NCBI RefSeq assembly: GCF_009827615.1
Contig: NZ_WTYU01000002.1
Location: 913,020 to 977,019 of the forward strand
DNA length: 64,000 nucleotides
Reading direction: 5' to 3'
Source: Allopontixanthobacter confluentis
Lineage (GTDB): Bacteria; Pseudomonadota; Alphaproteobacteria; Sphingomonadales; Sphingomonadaceae
Each line of letters opens with the position of its first letter. The first letter of the stretch is position 1. A program made the position numbers and the translations under genes. This document shows positions 44,209 through 53,293 of the stretch, one piece after another. Below the pieces are notes generated by a model that saw only the letters and a program-made list of their open reading frames with translations, was not told where the DNA came from and searched no databases.

Positions 44209-46680
44209 GTGAAGCGCGCGATACCACCCGATCGGCAGCGCTTTGCGGCAATGGACGCATCCTGCGGGCTGGATGATACTGAGATAGAAGCGCTGCGCCA
44301 GCAATTCGGCGCAAACCTGATTGCGGAAGACCCGCCCGGCAACTTTGCTGGCCTTGCCCGCGATACTGCGGGCGACCCGATGATCTGGTTTCTGCTGGTG
44401 ACCAGCGCGCTGTTCGGGGCGCTTGGCCAATATACTGACATGGCCGTGCTGCTGCTGGCCATTGCCCCGCTGGTGGGCATGGATTTTTACCTTCACCACC
44501 GAACGCAGGCCTCGATCGAGGGGCTGCGCAGCGTGCTGGCGGCAACGGCAACCACATTGCGCGGCGGCGTATGGGCGCAGCTGCCTGCCGAACGGCTGGT
44601 GGTGGGCGATCTGGTGCAAGTGACCGCGGGGCAAAACATTCCGGCAGACGGGGTGATTGTGGCGGGCGCGGATCTGCAGGCGGAAGAATCCTCCCTCACC
44701 GGGGAAGCCTACCCTGTGAGCAAGGCCGCTCTTGGCACCGGTGCGCTGGCGCAGGACAGTAACTGGGGTTTTGCGGGCACCCGCCTGCTCACCGGCGATG
44801 CCGCCATCAGGGTGATTTTCACCGGGCCCGACACAATTTTTGGCGAGATTGTGCATTCCGCCATTGGTGGCCCGCCGGGGCGCACGCCATTGCAGAATGC
44901 CGTGGCGCGGCTGGTGAAATGGCTGCTGCTGGCGGCATTGGTCCTGTGCCTGTTACTGGCAGCGGTCAGGCTGTGGCAGGGCTTTGGCGCGGTGGATGCT
45001 TTCCTCAGTGCCGCAGCATTGGCGGTGGCTGCCATTCCCGAAGAATTTCCCGTGGTGCTGACGTTTTTTCTGGGCGTCGGCGTGTACCGTCTGGCCCGCG
45101 TAAAGGTGCTGGTGCGGCGCGGAGTGGCGGTAGAAAATATCGGCCGGGTGTCGGTCATCTGCAGCGACAAGACCGGCACCATTACCGAAGGCCGCCTGAC
45201 ATTTGCCGAGGCATTGCCTGCGCAGGATATGTCCATACAGGAGCTGATGGAAACCGCCGCCATGGCATCACGCGCCCAATCGGGTGATCCGCTTGATCTG
45301 GCGATTTTGGAAAACTCACCTGCAATTCAGGATGGCTGGACCAGAACCGCCCTGTTCCCCTTTACCGAAGGCCGCCGGCGTGAAACTGCCTGCTGGCAGA
45401 GTGCCGGCGGCGCGCAGCGATGCGTCACCAAAGGCGCGCCCGAAACCGTTCTGGCCTTGTGCGACATGACTGATGCGGCGCGCACGCAGTGGCTGGATGC
45501 AACATCTGTATTGTCGGCCAAAGGGCAGAAAATCATCGCTTGCGCCATGCAGGACACGGTTTGCGCCCAAAGCGCAGAGCCAACAGCGGCTTTGCGCTTT
45601 GCCGGTCTTGTCGCGATAATAGATCCGGTCAGGCGCGGGGTATCGCAGGCCGTCGCAGAAGCCAGGCTGGCAGGCATCCAGGTGGTGATGGTGACTGGCG
45701 ATCATCCGCAAACCGCACGCGCCATTGCCGCGCAGGCAGGCATTGCTGAAGACGGGCTGACCATTCTGGGCGATGATCTGGAACAGACGCTGGCCCGGCT
45801 TACCCCCGATGAACTGGCGCAAGTCAGCGTGGTGGCACGGGCCAGTCCTGCCCAGAAGGTGCTGCTGGTGCAGGCGTTTCAAAGCATCGGCAAGATTGTG
45901 GCGGTGACAGGTGACGGCGTGAATGATGCGCCCGCGCTGCGCACTGCCGACGTTGGCATTGCCATGGGGCAGCGCGGCACCCGCAGCGCCCGCGAGGTCA
46001 GCGCCATGGTGCTGATGGATGATAATTTCGCCACCATCATCGCCGCCATCAGCGAAGGGCGGCAGCTGTTCCGCAATCTGCGGATGAGCTTTGCCTTTCT
46101 GCTGATGATCCACCTGCCGCTGGTCGCCAGTGCCGCGCTTATTCCGTTTCTGGGCTTTCCCATTCTCTATCTTCCGGCCCACATCGTATGGCTGGAATTG
46201 CTGATCCACCCCGCTGCCATACTGGCGTTCCAAACGGGCGCTGGCAGCCTGTCGGAAAATCATGCCGATGATCATGGCGGGGCCTTTTTCACCCCCTGGC
46301 AATGGGCTGTCATCATCGGCACTGGCATTCTGGTGGGTGCGGGCCTGCTGGCGGTTTTCATCATGGCACTGTCGGGCGGCCATTCGATTGAACAGGCCCG
46401 TTCCATGGCGCTTGTCTGTCTGGTCATGGCGCTGGCCACGCTTGTCACCATACTGGCGCCGCGCCGCACAACGGCCCGCAATGCGGTGGTGGCAGCAGGT
46501 TTTGCCAGCGCCCTGTTGCTGGTCCAATATGGGCCGCTGGCAGCCCTCATCCACCTTCAGCCGGTGGCGTGGCCCAACTGGCTGGCGGCGGCGGCGGCGG
46601 GCACATTACCGGCACTGGCCAGTATTCTTCTCAAGACCGGCATAATTTCACCATCAAGACTAAGCAGGACCAGACCATGA
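44209..46680 (+). CDS. P-type cation-transporting ATPase (P2-like)
   Basis: The 823-residue membrane ATPase has an N-terminal cation_ATPase_N region, the SLTGEAYPVSK actuator loop, IPEEFPVVLTFFLGVGVYRL in the transmembrane core, CSDKTGTITEGR with the phosphorylated Asp, TKGAPE, MVTGDHPQTA and VTGDGVNDAPAL. The IPEE motif and lack of metal-binding domains point to the P2 group (Ca2+- or H+/Na+-type), ion unknown. GTG 44209 is preferred because AGGAG lies upstream and the FNR box would otherwise be coding. A DUF302 gene follows with a 4-base overlap. Confidence 0.88.
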   Translation: MKRAIPPDRQRFAAMDASCGLDDTEIEALRQQFGANLIAEDPPGNFAGLARDTAGDPMIWFLLVTSALFGALGQYTDMAVLLLAIAPLVGMDFYLHHRTQASIEGLRSVLAATATTLRGGVWAQLPAERLVVGDLVQVTAGQNIPADGVIVAGADLQAEESSLTGEAYPVSKAALGTGALAQDSNWGFAGTRLLTGDAAIRVIFTGPDTIFGEIVHSAIGGPPGRTPLQNAVARLVKWLLLAALVLCLLLAAVRLWQGFGAVDAFLSAAALAVAAIPEEFPVVLTFFLGVGVYRLARVKVLVRRGVAVENIGRVSVICSDKTGTITEGRLTFAEALPAQDMSIQELMETAAMASRAQSGDPLDLAILENSPAIQDGWTRTALFPFTEGRRRETACWQSAGGAQRCVTKGAPETVLALCDMTDAARTQWLDATSVLSAKGQKIIACAMQDTVCAQSAEPTAALRFAGLVAIIDPVRRGVSQAVAEARLAGIQVVMVTGDHPQTARAIAAQAGIAEDGLTILGDDLEQTLARLTPDELAQVSVVARASPAQKVLLVQAFQSIGKIVAVTGDGVNDAPALRTADVGIAMGQRGTRSAREVSAMVLMDDNFATIIAAISEGRQLFRNLRMSFAFLLMIHLPLVASAALIPFLGFPILYLPAHIVWLELLIHPAAILAFQTGAGSLSENHADDHGGAFFTPWQWAVIIGTGILVGAGLLAVFIMALSGGHSIEQARSMALVCLVMALATLVTILAPRRTTARNAVVAAGFASALLLVQYGPLAALIHLQPVAWPNWLAAAAAGTLPALASILLKTGIISPSRLSRTRP

Positions 46681-47075
46681 GCTATTATATTTCCGCCACG
46701 CTGAACGTGCCATTCGAAAAGGCGCTGGAACTGACCGAGGATGCGCTGAAGGCAGAGCAGTTCGGGGTGATCAGCCGGATTGATATCCAGCAGACCCTGA
46801 AAACGAAAATCGATGTCGATTTTCAGCCCTACACCATTTTGGGCGCATGCAATCCGGCGCTGGCATATGAAGCGCTTCAACTGGAAGACAAGGTGGGCAC
46901 CATGCTGCCATGCAATGTGGTGGTCCAGCAATTGGCAGATGGCACTGTGGAAGTGGCCGCAGTGGACCCTGTGGCATCCATGCAGGGCATTGATAATCCT
47001 GCCCTTGCCAAGGCTGCGACTGCTGTGCGTGAAAAGCTGGCGCGGGCCATGAACGCCCTGGCTGCAGACAGCTGA
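46677..47075 (+). CDS. DUF302 family protein
   Basis: The 132-residue protein is a single DUF302 domain: YYISATLNVPFEKALELTEDAL, KTKIDVDFQPYTILGACNP and MLPCNVVVQQL are typical. These small alpha/beta proteins are often found with low-oxygen, sulphur or metal genes; their biochemical role is unknown. The start overlaps the ATPase stop by 4 bases, so the two are coupled and probably share FNR control. Confidence 0.9.
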   Translation: MSYYISATLNVPFEKALELTEDALKAEQFGVISRIDIQQTLKTKIDVDFQPYTILGACNPALAYEALQLEDKVGTMLPCNVVVQQLADGTVEVAAVDPVASMQGIDNPALAKAATAVREKLARAMNALAADS

Positions 47076-47083
47076 AACTATGG

Positions 47084-47113
47084 ACCGGCGGCATGCGGCG
47101 CTAGCCGGTTTTA
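47084..47113 (+). terminator. Possible terminator after the DUF302 gene
   Basis: Stem ACCGGC/GCCGGT (47084-47089 with 47104-47109), 14-nt loop, followed by TTTT. The stem is short, so this is moderate evidence. Confidence 0.5.
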
Positions 47114-47563
47114 AGCGCCCATGCCTGCAAATTGCCGCGCCCAGCTGACGATGGCTGATGGCGGCATGGCCCCTGATTGACGGGCGATTTCCTTGCCCTT
47201 TGCGATGACAATCAGCGTAGGGATTGACCGGATCGCATAGCGCCCCGCAATGGCCTGCTGCGCTTCTGTATCCAGCTTGCCAAGGCGCATCAGCGGTTCC
47301 AGCTGGCTGGCAGCCGCTTCGAATGCGGGTGCCATTTGCAGGCATGGTCCGCACCAGCTGGCCCAGAAATCTACCAGCAGGGGGATATCGCTGCGGGCGG
47401 CGTGCGCCTCGAAATTGGCGCTGGTCAGGATGATTGGGCTGCCTGCGAACAGGGGTTTGTGACATTTGCCGCATTTTCCGCCTGCACCCAGCCGGTCTGT
47501 CGGCACGCGATTGGCCGCAGTGCAGTGGGGGCAGATGATGATCCTGGAGGATGAGTTGGTCAT
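47111..47563 (-). CDS. trxC: Thioredoxin 2 with N-terminal zinc ribbon (TrxC)
   Basis: The 150-residue protein has an N-terminal zinc ribbon (CPHC and CGKC) and a thioredoxin domain with the WASWCGPC redox site and the cis-Pro in RSIPTL. TrxC is a cytosolic disulphide reductase, often induced by oxidative stress. The start at 47563 (MTNSSS) removes an unlikely N-terminal extension. It lies between the DUF302 and L,D-transpeptidase genes and stands alone. Confidence 0.93.
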   Translation of the reverse strand: MTNSSSRIIICPHCTAANRVPTDRLGAGGKCGKCHKPLFAGSPIILTSANFEAHAARSDIPLLVDFWASWCGPCLQMAPAFEAAASQLEPLMRLGKLDTEAQQAIAGRYAIRSIPTLIVIAKGKEIARQSGAMPPSAIVSWARQFAGMGA

Positions 47564-47632
47564 GGCATCGTTTTCCCAAGGTTTCACCGCAAATACCAGC
47601 ATAAATCCGCCCGAGCGGTGTTCACAGCGGGC

Positions 47633-48790
47633 CTAGTCCTTGCACGCCTTTCCCGGTGCCTGTGGCGGCAGAATGCGTCCATCCCTGCTGTAAATGTCCG
47701 GTTGGAACCGCACCGTTCCGGCCCCGTCGGGCGCGGCTGTGAAATAGGTAATGTAAACAGGCACTGGCTGCGCCAGATCGACCGTACGGGTTTTGCCGGC
47801 AGCCACGATTTTGTCCACGTCTTCGCGGGTGGCGGCGCCTTCCAGCAGGGCGGCGGCATAATCCAGCGCATTGTCGGTGCGCACGCAGCCATGGCTGAAT
47901 GCCCGGACATCTTCATCAAACAATGCCTTGTTGGGCGTATCATGCATGAACACGCTGAACCTGTTGGGCATGGCCAGTTTCATCAGCCCCAGCGCATTGC
48001 CCGGGCCCGGTTTCTGCCGGTAGCGGCCATTGCTGCGGACATATCCGCGTTGGCGTGCGAGCGCAGGATTCCGGCGAAACAGGGCGCCCACGCTTTCGCG
48101 CACAATGCTGGCGGGAATTTCCCACCACGGGTTCAGGGTGACGCCGGTAATGGTGGTTTCAAACACTGGCGTCGGCGTGCGGGCCTTGCCGACAATGACG
48201 CGCCATGTTCCCTTTCGCTCACCGGCGCGCCACAAGCCCGCTTCAAAAAACGGCGCGTTGACCATTACATAATCTGACCCCAGCGTGCGGGGCATCCAGC
48301 GCCAGCGTTCCATGTTCCGCGCCAGAGTATCGCGGCGGTTGTCATCCGTTTCCAGGCGATACGCAGCTTTCAACGCCGAATAATCGGTATGGGACGGACG
48401 CATCAGCGCAAAGAAAGTATTCAGCGTGCCGCTGGCCAGCGCGGCGCGCAGCATAGGTTCAAGGTCCAACTGGCGGTCGGTATCGGTGATGTTCCACCCG
48501 GCACGTTCAGCCTTTGTGGCGCAGCCGAGCAAGTGCATCTGCGCCAGACGAAGTGCAATCGCGTGCGCCTGGCTGTCAGTGTCAGCGCTGTCTGCACGCG
48601 CAATTGCGGCATCCAGCCGGTCAGTCGCCAGCATGGGCAAGGCATCTGCAGGGGCTGCGGCAACCCATTGTTTGAGATTGGCAATGTCGGTCGCGGACCA
48701 CCTGGAACCGGCTGTGTCAGACAGGTTCTGCGCCGGCGCTGCGGCAATTGAAAGGGCCGCCGCAATTATCGCAAACATTCCACGTTTCAT
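47633..48790 (-). CDS. L,D-transpeptidase (YcbB/LdtD-like), exported
   Basis: The 385-residue protein has a signal peptide (MKRGMFAIIAAALSIAAAPAQ), an intermediate domain, and a C-terminal YkuD domain with FMHDTPNKALF and the catalytic SHGCVRT Cys. It makes 3-3 crosslinks in peptidoglycan or attaches proteins to it. It is divergent from the second L,D-transpeptidase-like gene across 90 bases. Confidence 0.9.
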   Translation of the reverse strand: MKRGMFAIIAAALSIAAAPAQNLSDTAGSRWSATDIANLKQWVAAAPADALPMLATDRLDAAIARADSADTDSQAHAIALRLAQMHLLGCATKAERAGWNITDTDRQLDLEPMLRAALASGTLNTFFALMRPSHTDYSALKAAYRLETDDNRRDTLARNMERWRWMPRTLGSDYVMVNAPFFEAGLWRAGERKGTWRVIVGKARTPTPVFETTITGVTLNPWWEIPASIVRESVGALFRRNPALARQRGYVRSNGRYRQKPGPGNALGLMKLAMPNRFSVFMHDTPNKALFDEDVRAFSHGCVRTDNALDYAAALLEGAATREDVDKIVAAGKTRTVDLAQPVPVYITYFTAAPDGAGTVRFQPDIYSRDGRILPPQAPGKACKD

Positions 48791-48880
48791 CGCAACATAC
48801 CTTCCATAGTGTTTAAACAGGCGCTTCTATCCCTACATATTGACACGGGGAACCTTGGGAAAGAATACGGGATCGTACAC

Positions 48881-49480
48881 ATGACTATCAACCGGCGCAG
48901 CGTTTTGCGCGGTGTAATGGCAACTGCAGTGGTGGTTTCAGGCACGCGCGCGCTGGCATGGCCGCCTCTGCAGGAAAAAAGCCTGCTTCTAAGGCGCGGG
49001 CTTGCTGCACTGGACGCACAAAATCCGAAACTGGTGGCGCGCGATGTCATGGGCATCGTCGATTTTTCCGCCCATTCGCGCGAAATGCGTTTCAGCATCG
49101 TCAATGTGGCAAATGGCCGGATTGATGCATCATATCTGGTCGCCCATGGGCGCGGGTCGGACCCGGCCAACAGCGGCTGGGCCCGGCAGTTTTCCAACCA
49201 GACAGGCTCCAACGCATCATCGCAAGGCAGTTTCCTCACCGGTGCCGCCTATGTGGGCAAACACGGCCGGTCGCGCCGTCTGCATGGGCTGGACCCGGTA
49301 AACAGCCGCGCGTTTGACCGTGCAATCGTGGTCCACGGGGCTTCCTATGTCGGTCAGGATCTGGTCCGCACGCAAGGACGGATCGGGCGCAGCCTTGGCT
49401 GTTTTGCCGTCGAACAATCCACCATTGGCGACGTTCTGGAACGGCTGGGGCAGGGGCGATTGCTGTTTGCATCTGCCTGA
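48881..49480 (+). CDS. Murein L,D-transpeptidase catalytic domain family protein, Tat-type signal
   Basis: The 199-residue protein has a twin-arginine-like N terminus (TINRRSVLRGVMATAVVVS) and a YkuD-like domain (PF13645-type) with IVVHGASYVG and the nucleophile region GRSLGCFAV. It probably acts on peptidoglycan. The start at 48881 gives a clean signal peptide; the longer frame would add a non-hydrophobic extension. Just after it lies an FNR-type box, followed by the convergent metallo-beta-lactamase gene. Confidence 0.85.
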   Translation: MTINRRSVLRGVMATAVVVSGTRALAWPPLQEKSLLLRRGLAALDAQNPKLVARDVMGIVDFSAHSREMRFSIVNVANGRIDASYLVAHGRGSDPANSGWARQFSNQTGSNASSQGSFLTGAAYVGKHGRSRRLHGLDPVNSRAFDRAIVVHGASYVGQDLVRTQGRIGRSLGCFAVEQSTIGDVLERLGQGRLLFASA

Positions 49481-49506
49481 TATGCGCTGACATGCGCAGG
49501 CCAGCC

Positions 49507-49520
49507 TTGATCTGGATCAA
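49507..49520. promoter_or_regulatory. FNR/FixK box in a convergent intergenic region
   Basis: TTGATCTGGATCAA, identical to the ccoN box, but lying between the 3' ends of two convergent genes (stops at 49480 and 49569). No protein-coding start is near on either side, so it may drive a non-coding or antisense transcript, or be non-functional. Confidence 0.65.
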
Positions 49521-49568
49521 TTTTCGCCAATTGGATGATGCACGCCGCTGGCCTTCGGCGCCATTGCC

Positions 49569-51164
49569 CTACTGTTTGCGCTGGTCCCTATATTGCGCAT
49601 AGCTGTCGAGCACGGCCCGCATTTCACGAATGGCTTTCTGGCGCTGCTGTTCATTTGTGATGGTGCGCAGCCTGTCTTTCAGATCGGTGGCGAATTCCGC
49701 ATATTCATTTTGCCAGTCGCGCCCGACAGCGGCCTGCAATTCCACCGTGCCGATCTTGCTGCGTTTGGCGGGCTGGCCTGCTTCCAGCCGGTATGTTTCG
49801 CCTATTTCAGGCAGGCGCACGCTTAATTGCGGATTGCGCCGCTGCAATTCGCGGCGCAGCCCTTCAAGCCCGGTAATCTCGCCATGGTCGAGGAAAAGGC
49901 TGCCATGGATGGGGCTGCGTTCTTCAATCCAGTCCAGCAATTCGTTCTTGTCGGCATGGGCAGAATAGCAATCGATCCGGCGGATTTGCGCCCTGACGCG
50001 CACATCCGTGCCCGAAATGCGCACGGTTTTCGCCCCTTCCAGAATTACCCGGCCAAGCGATCCCTCGGCCTGAAACCCGACAAACAGCACCGTGGCTTCG
50101 CGCCGGTGGAGATTGTTGACCAGATGGTGCCGGATGCGGCCCCCTTCACACATGCCCGAGGCGGCCAGAATAATAACCCCTGACATGGAATTGAGGCGCA
50201 TGGACTGGGCCACGTCTTCGGTGAAATGAAACGCCGGATCGGCAAAGATATTGATGCCGCCAGTGTCTTCCAGATCGGCGGCATGGCGCGCAAAAACGCT
50301 GGTGGTGCGGCTGGCCAACGGCGAATCGATAAACACCGGCACATCGGGAATACGCCCCGCGCGCAGCAGGAAAGCCAGATCCAGCAGCAGTTCCTGCGTG
50401 CGTTCCAGCGCAAAGGTGGGAATGACCAGATTGCCGCCCCGCGTCAGTGCTGCAACCACTTCGGATTCAAGCAATCTGCGGCGCCCTTCCAGCGTAATGG
50501 GTTCACGTTCCCTGTCGCCATAGGTGCCTTCGCAGATAATATGGTCAAAGCCTGATGGCCCGGCCGGGTCCAGCTGGAACGCCTTGTTGTCCGGGCCAAT
50601 ATCGCCGGAACACAAGATCCGGACCCCGCCTGTTTCCAGTTCCGCAGATGCCGCGCCCAGAATATGCCCGGCGTTCCACAGCCGTGCCCGAAAGCCGGTC
50701 TCAGGTTCAAACCATTCTTCCAGCGCCACCGGACTGCACATTTTCCACGCGGCCAGCGCATCGCGCTCGGTATAGGCGGGGACGAAGGGTGTTTCACCGG
50801 CGCGGTCACGCCTGCGGTTGCGCCGCGCCACATCCGCTTCCTGAATGCGCCCGCAATCCGCCAGCATATATTCCAGCAAATCAGAGGTTGGCCGGGTGCA
50901 CCAGATCTTCCCCCTGAACCCGTCGGCCACCAGTTTGGGCAGCAAGCCGCTGTGATCAATATGCGCGTGGGTGAGGATGACTGCGGCAATGTCTTTCGGG
51001 TCAAATGCAAAAGGCCGGTTGTTCAGCGTTTCCAGCGTGCGCGACCCCTGAAACAGGCCGCAGTCCACCAGCACCGACCGGCTGCCCAGCGTGAATTGCA
51101 TACATGAACCAGTGACCGTGCGCGCTGCGCCATGGAACGTCAGGGAAAGGGACGGATTGGACAT
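49569..51164 (-). CDS. Metallo-beta-lactamase/beta-CASP RNase-like protein
   Basis: The 531-residue protein has an MBL metal site (HAHIDHSG), a beta-CASP domain (PTFALERTQELLLDL, DSPLA) and an RMMBL-type C-terminal segment (YSAHADKNELLDW), with a charged C-terminal extension. The family includes RNA-processing exonucleases (CPSF-like); bacterial members of this subgroup are often found beside low-oxygen genes with unknown targets. AGGTGAG precedes ATG 51164. Confidence 0.9.
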   Translation of the reverse strand: MSNPSLSLTFHGAARTVTGSCMQFTLGSRSVLVDCGLFQGSRTLETLNNRPFAFDPKDIAAVILTHAHIDHSGLLPKLVADGFRGKIWCTRPTSDLLEYMLADCGRIQEADVARRNRRRDRAGETPFVPAYTERDALAAWKMCSPVALEEWFEPETGFRARLWNAGHILGAASAELETGGVRILCSGDIGPDNKAFQLDPAGPSGFDHIICEGTYGDREREPITLEGRRRLLESEVVAALTRGGNLVIPTFALERTQELLLDLAFLLRAGRIPDVPVFIDSPLASRTTSVFARHAADLEDTGGINIFADPAFHFTEDVAQSMRLNSMSGVIILAASGMCEGGRIRHHLVNNLHRREATVLFVGFQAEGSLGRVILEGAKTVRISGTDVRVRAQIRRIDCYSAHADKNELLDWIEERSPIHGSLFLDHGEITGLEGLRRELQRRNPQLSVRLPEIGETYRLEAGQPAKRSKIGTVELQAAVGRDWQNEYAEFATDLKDRLRTITNEQQRQKAIREMRAVLDSYAQYRDQRKQ

Positions 51165-51208
51165 TCGCTCACCTCGTCTTGTCATAAGCCGCGGCATCAG
51201 TGCCGCTT

Positions 51209-51796
51209 TTAATCCTGCCTGCTGGCGTGGCCATTCAGATATTTCTGCCAGTCAATCCGGGTCAGAGCGATCAGTGCGGCAATCATCGCCAGTTGCACCG
51301 CAATGCCCAGCGGGCTGGTCAGGCCTGCGGCCAACACCTCGCCAAGGGACGAATGCCTGATTGTCTGCGCGCTCAAACCATAGACTGTATAGGAAACCAG
51401 CCGTCCTGCAAAAAAGGCCAGGGTAAAGCCCAGTAGCCGCACGCCTGTCAGGCCAGCCGCCTCGAACAGTTGGGCCGATGGAACGGGGGACAATGCAAAC
51501 AGCGCCAGTGCCAATATGCCGCCGCGCCGGTTACGTTCAAACACTGCCCGCGCCGCTGCCAGATTGTGTCTGGTGCGCTGCGGCACATGACCCCCCAGCA
51601 GCCTGAAGGCGATTGCCAGCAGATAACGCCCGATGGCCGCCGCCGCTGCGCCTGTCAGCACAATCATGAACAGCGGCAACGATGTGTTGATGCCGTAAAG
51701 GACGATGATCGACCATGTCGGAGGCCCGAAGGCGGGCATCAGATTAACCCCCAGCACGATGGCGAACAGGATCAGATAGGGCGCTGTGTCATCCAC
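51209..51796 (-). CDS. VTT/SNARE-associated-type small membrane protein
   Basis: The 195-residue protein has about five hydrophobic helices (LILFAIVLGVNLMPAFGPP, IIVLYGINTSLPLFMIVL, ILALALFALSPVPSAQLF) and an FEAAG motif region reminiscent of DedA/VTT proteins. Function is unknown. It lies 44 bases upstream of the metallo-beta-lactamase gene on the same strand and may be its operon partner. Confidence 0.7.
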   Translation of the reverse strand: MDDTAPYLILFAIVLGVNLMPAFGPPTWSIIVLYGINTSLPLFMIVLTGAAAAAIGRYLLAIAFRLLGGHVPQRTRHNLAAARAVFERNRRGGILALALFALSPVPSAQLFEAAGLTGVRLLGFTLAFFAGRLVSYTVYGLSAQTIRHSSLGEVLAAGLTSPLGIAVQLAMIAALIALTRIDWQKYLNGHASRQD

Positions 51797-51949
51797 CGCG
51801 CAATACCATCATGTCTGGTGCAGATAAGCAATCACCAAGGCCGGTCAAAGGCGCGTGTTCTGCGCGCTAGGCAGATTGGCAAGCCTATGGCAGAAGCTGT
51901 GCGGATAGTGCCGGTACCTGGCGGCACCCGTCATCTTTGGGGAGGGGTG

Positions 51950-53200
51950 ATGATGCAAAAACGCCACCAATTGGTGTTCATGGCATTTCTGGCCATTTTC
52001 ATCTGTTACATGGACCGCGTGTCCATTTCGGTCGCGATCATCCCGATGGTGGATGATTATGGCTGGGATCTGACGACGCAGGGGCTGGTCCTGTCCAGCT
52101 TCTTTGTCGGATATCTGCTCCTACAGATTATCGGCGGAAAACTGGCGGACCGGTTCGGCGGCAAGATCGTGCTCGGTTTTGGTGTGTTGCTATGGTCGAT
52201 CTTCACCATCCTGACCCCGCCTGCCGCGGCCTTTGGCCTAGCCGCGCTGGTCACCGTGCGGATTTTAATGGGCATGGGCGAAGCGGTGACTTTCCCGGCC
52301 ATTTTTGCCCAATATGCGCGCTGGATACCGCTGAAGGAACGGTCCCGCTCGGTCGCATTTTCAAATAGCGGCCTGCCGCTGGGCACTGTTTTTGCGTTGC
52401 TGGCGACGCCTGTCATCGTCAACACGCTGGGCTGGGAATGGGTGTTCTACCTGTTCGGCGCCACCGGGTTTGTCTGGTGCATTGCGTGGCTGTACTGGAT
52501 TGCGCCCAGCCCGCAGACGCAGGCGAGAATATCGCCGCAGGAACTGGCCCTGATCGAAGCTGATGCCGTGTCAGACAGCATTGCGCCTGCAACGCCGTGG
52601 CGGGCCTTGCTGACCAATATGCCGGTGTGGGCCATTATCGTTGCCCATTTCTGCAACAACTGGTCGCTTTATGTGCTGCTGGCGTGGCTGCCCACTTTTG
52701 TAAACAAGGGGCTGGGCGTGGATTATGCCTCGATCGGCATTTACGCCATGATGCCGCATATCGCGTCCTTCATCTGCCTCAACATTGCGGGCAATTTTGC
52801 TGACCGGATGATTGGCGGCGGCATGTCTGTCACGCGGGTCCGCAAGATCATGATGCTGGTCGGCTTTGGCGGGATTATCGCATCGCTGATGGTGGTTGGC
52901 GGCATCAAGGATGCCGTGACAGCCATTGCGGTCATGACCGCTGGCAGCGCGCTGGGCGCGTTTGTGATTGGCGGGTTTTTCGTAAATCACATGGATATTG
53001 CGCCGCGCCATGCCGGCACGTTGATGGGCATTACCAATACCGCAGGCACTATTCCCGGCATTATTGGCGTGGCGGTAAGTGGGTGGATATTGGAAACCAC
53101 CGGATCATGGGCCTTGTTGTTTCAGGTGACAGCGGCAGTCACTGCATTCGGCCTTGTTTTCTACCTGCTGTTTGCCAGCGGCGAACGGCAGGTGGACTGA
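51950..53200 (+). CDS. MFS transporter, anion:cation symporter-like
   Basis: The 416-residue protein has 12 predicted helices and MFS motif A-like GGKLADRFGGKIVLG between TM2 and TM3; YMDRVSISVAIIPM at TM1 is typical of the ACS (phthalate/hexuronate/sialate) subfamily. GGAGG lies before ATG 51950 (ATG 51953 is equivalent). It probably imports an organic acid, sugar acid or peptide-like compound. It is the first gene of a rightward region of uptake and catabolism genes. Confidence 0.9.
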   Translation: MMQKRHQLVFMAFLAIFICYMDRVSISVAIIPMVDDYGWDLTTQGLVLSSFFVGYLLLQIIGGKLADRFGGKIVLGFGVLLWSIFTILTPPAAAFGLAALVTVRILMGMGEAVTFPAIFAQYARWIPLKERSRSVAFSNSGLPLGTVFALLATPVIVNTLGWEWVFYLFGATGFVWCIAWLYWIAPSPQTQARISPQELALIEADAVSDSIAPATPWRALLTNMPVWAIIVAHFCNNWSLYVLLAWLPTFVNKGLGVDYASIGIYAMMPHIASFICLNIAGNFADRMIGGGMSVTRVRKIMMLVGFGGIIASLMVVGGIKDAVTAIAVMTAGSALGAFVIGGFFVNHMDIAPRHAGTLMGITNTAGTIPGIIGVAVSGWILETTGSWALLFQVTAAVTAFGLVFYLLFASGERQVD

Positions 53201-53293
53201 CCATCTGTGGCCATTGACACGTGCCGCGGGCGGTGGCCTGAACCCGCCCCAATTGCCCTACCATCGGCGCTGCAGCCATGATAACCGGCAGGA

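Noticed and set aside
48849-48877. EcfG promoter upstream of the Tat-type L,D-transpeptidase gene
   Set aside because: GGAAC is followed by CGTA at 20 bases spacing, outside the 16-17 base range and with a mismatched -10.
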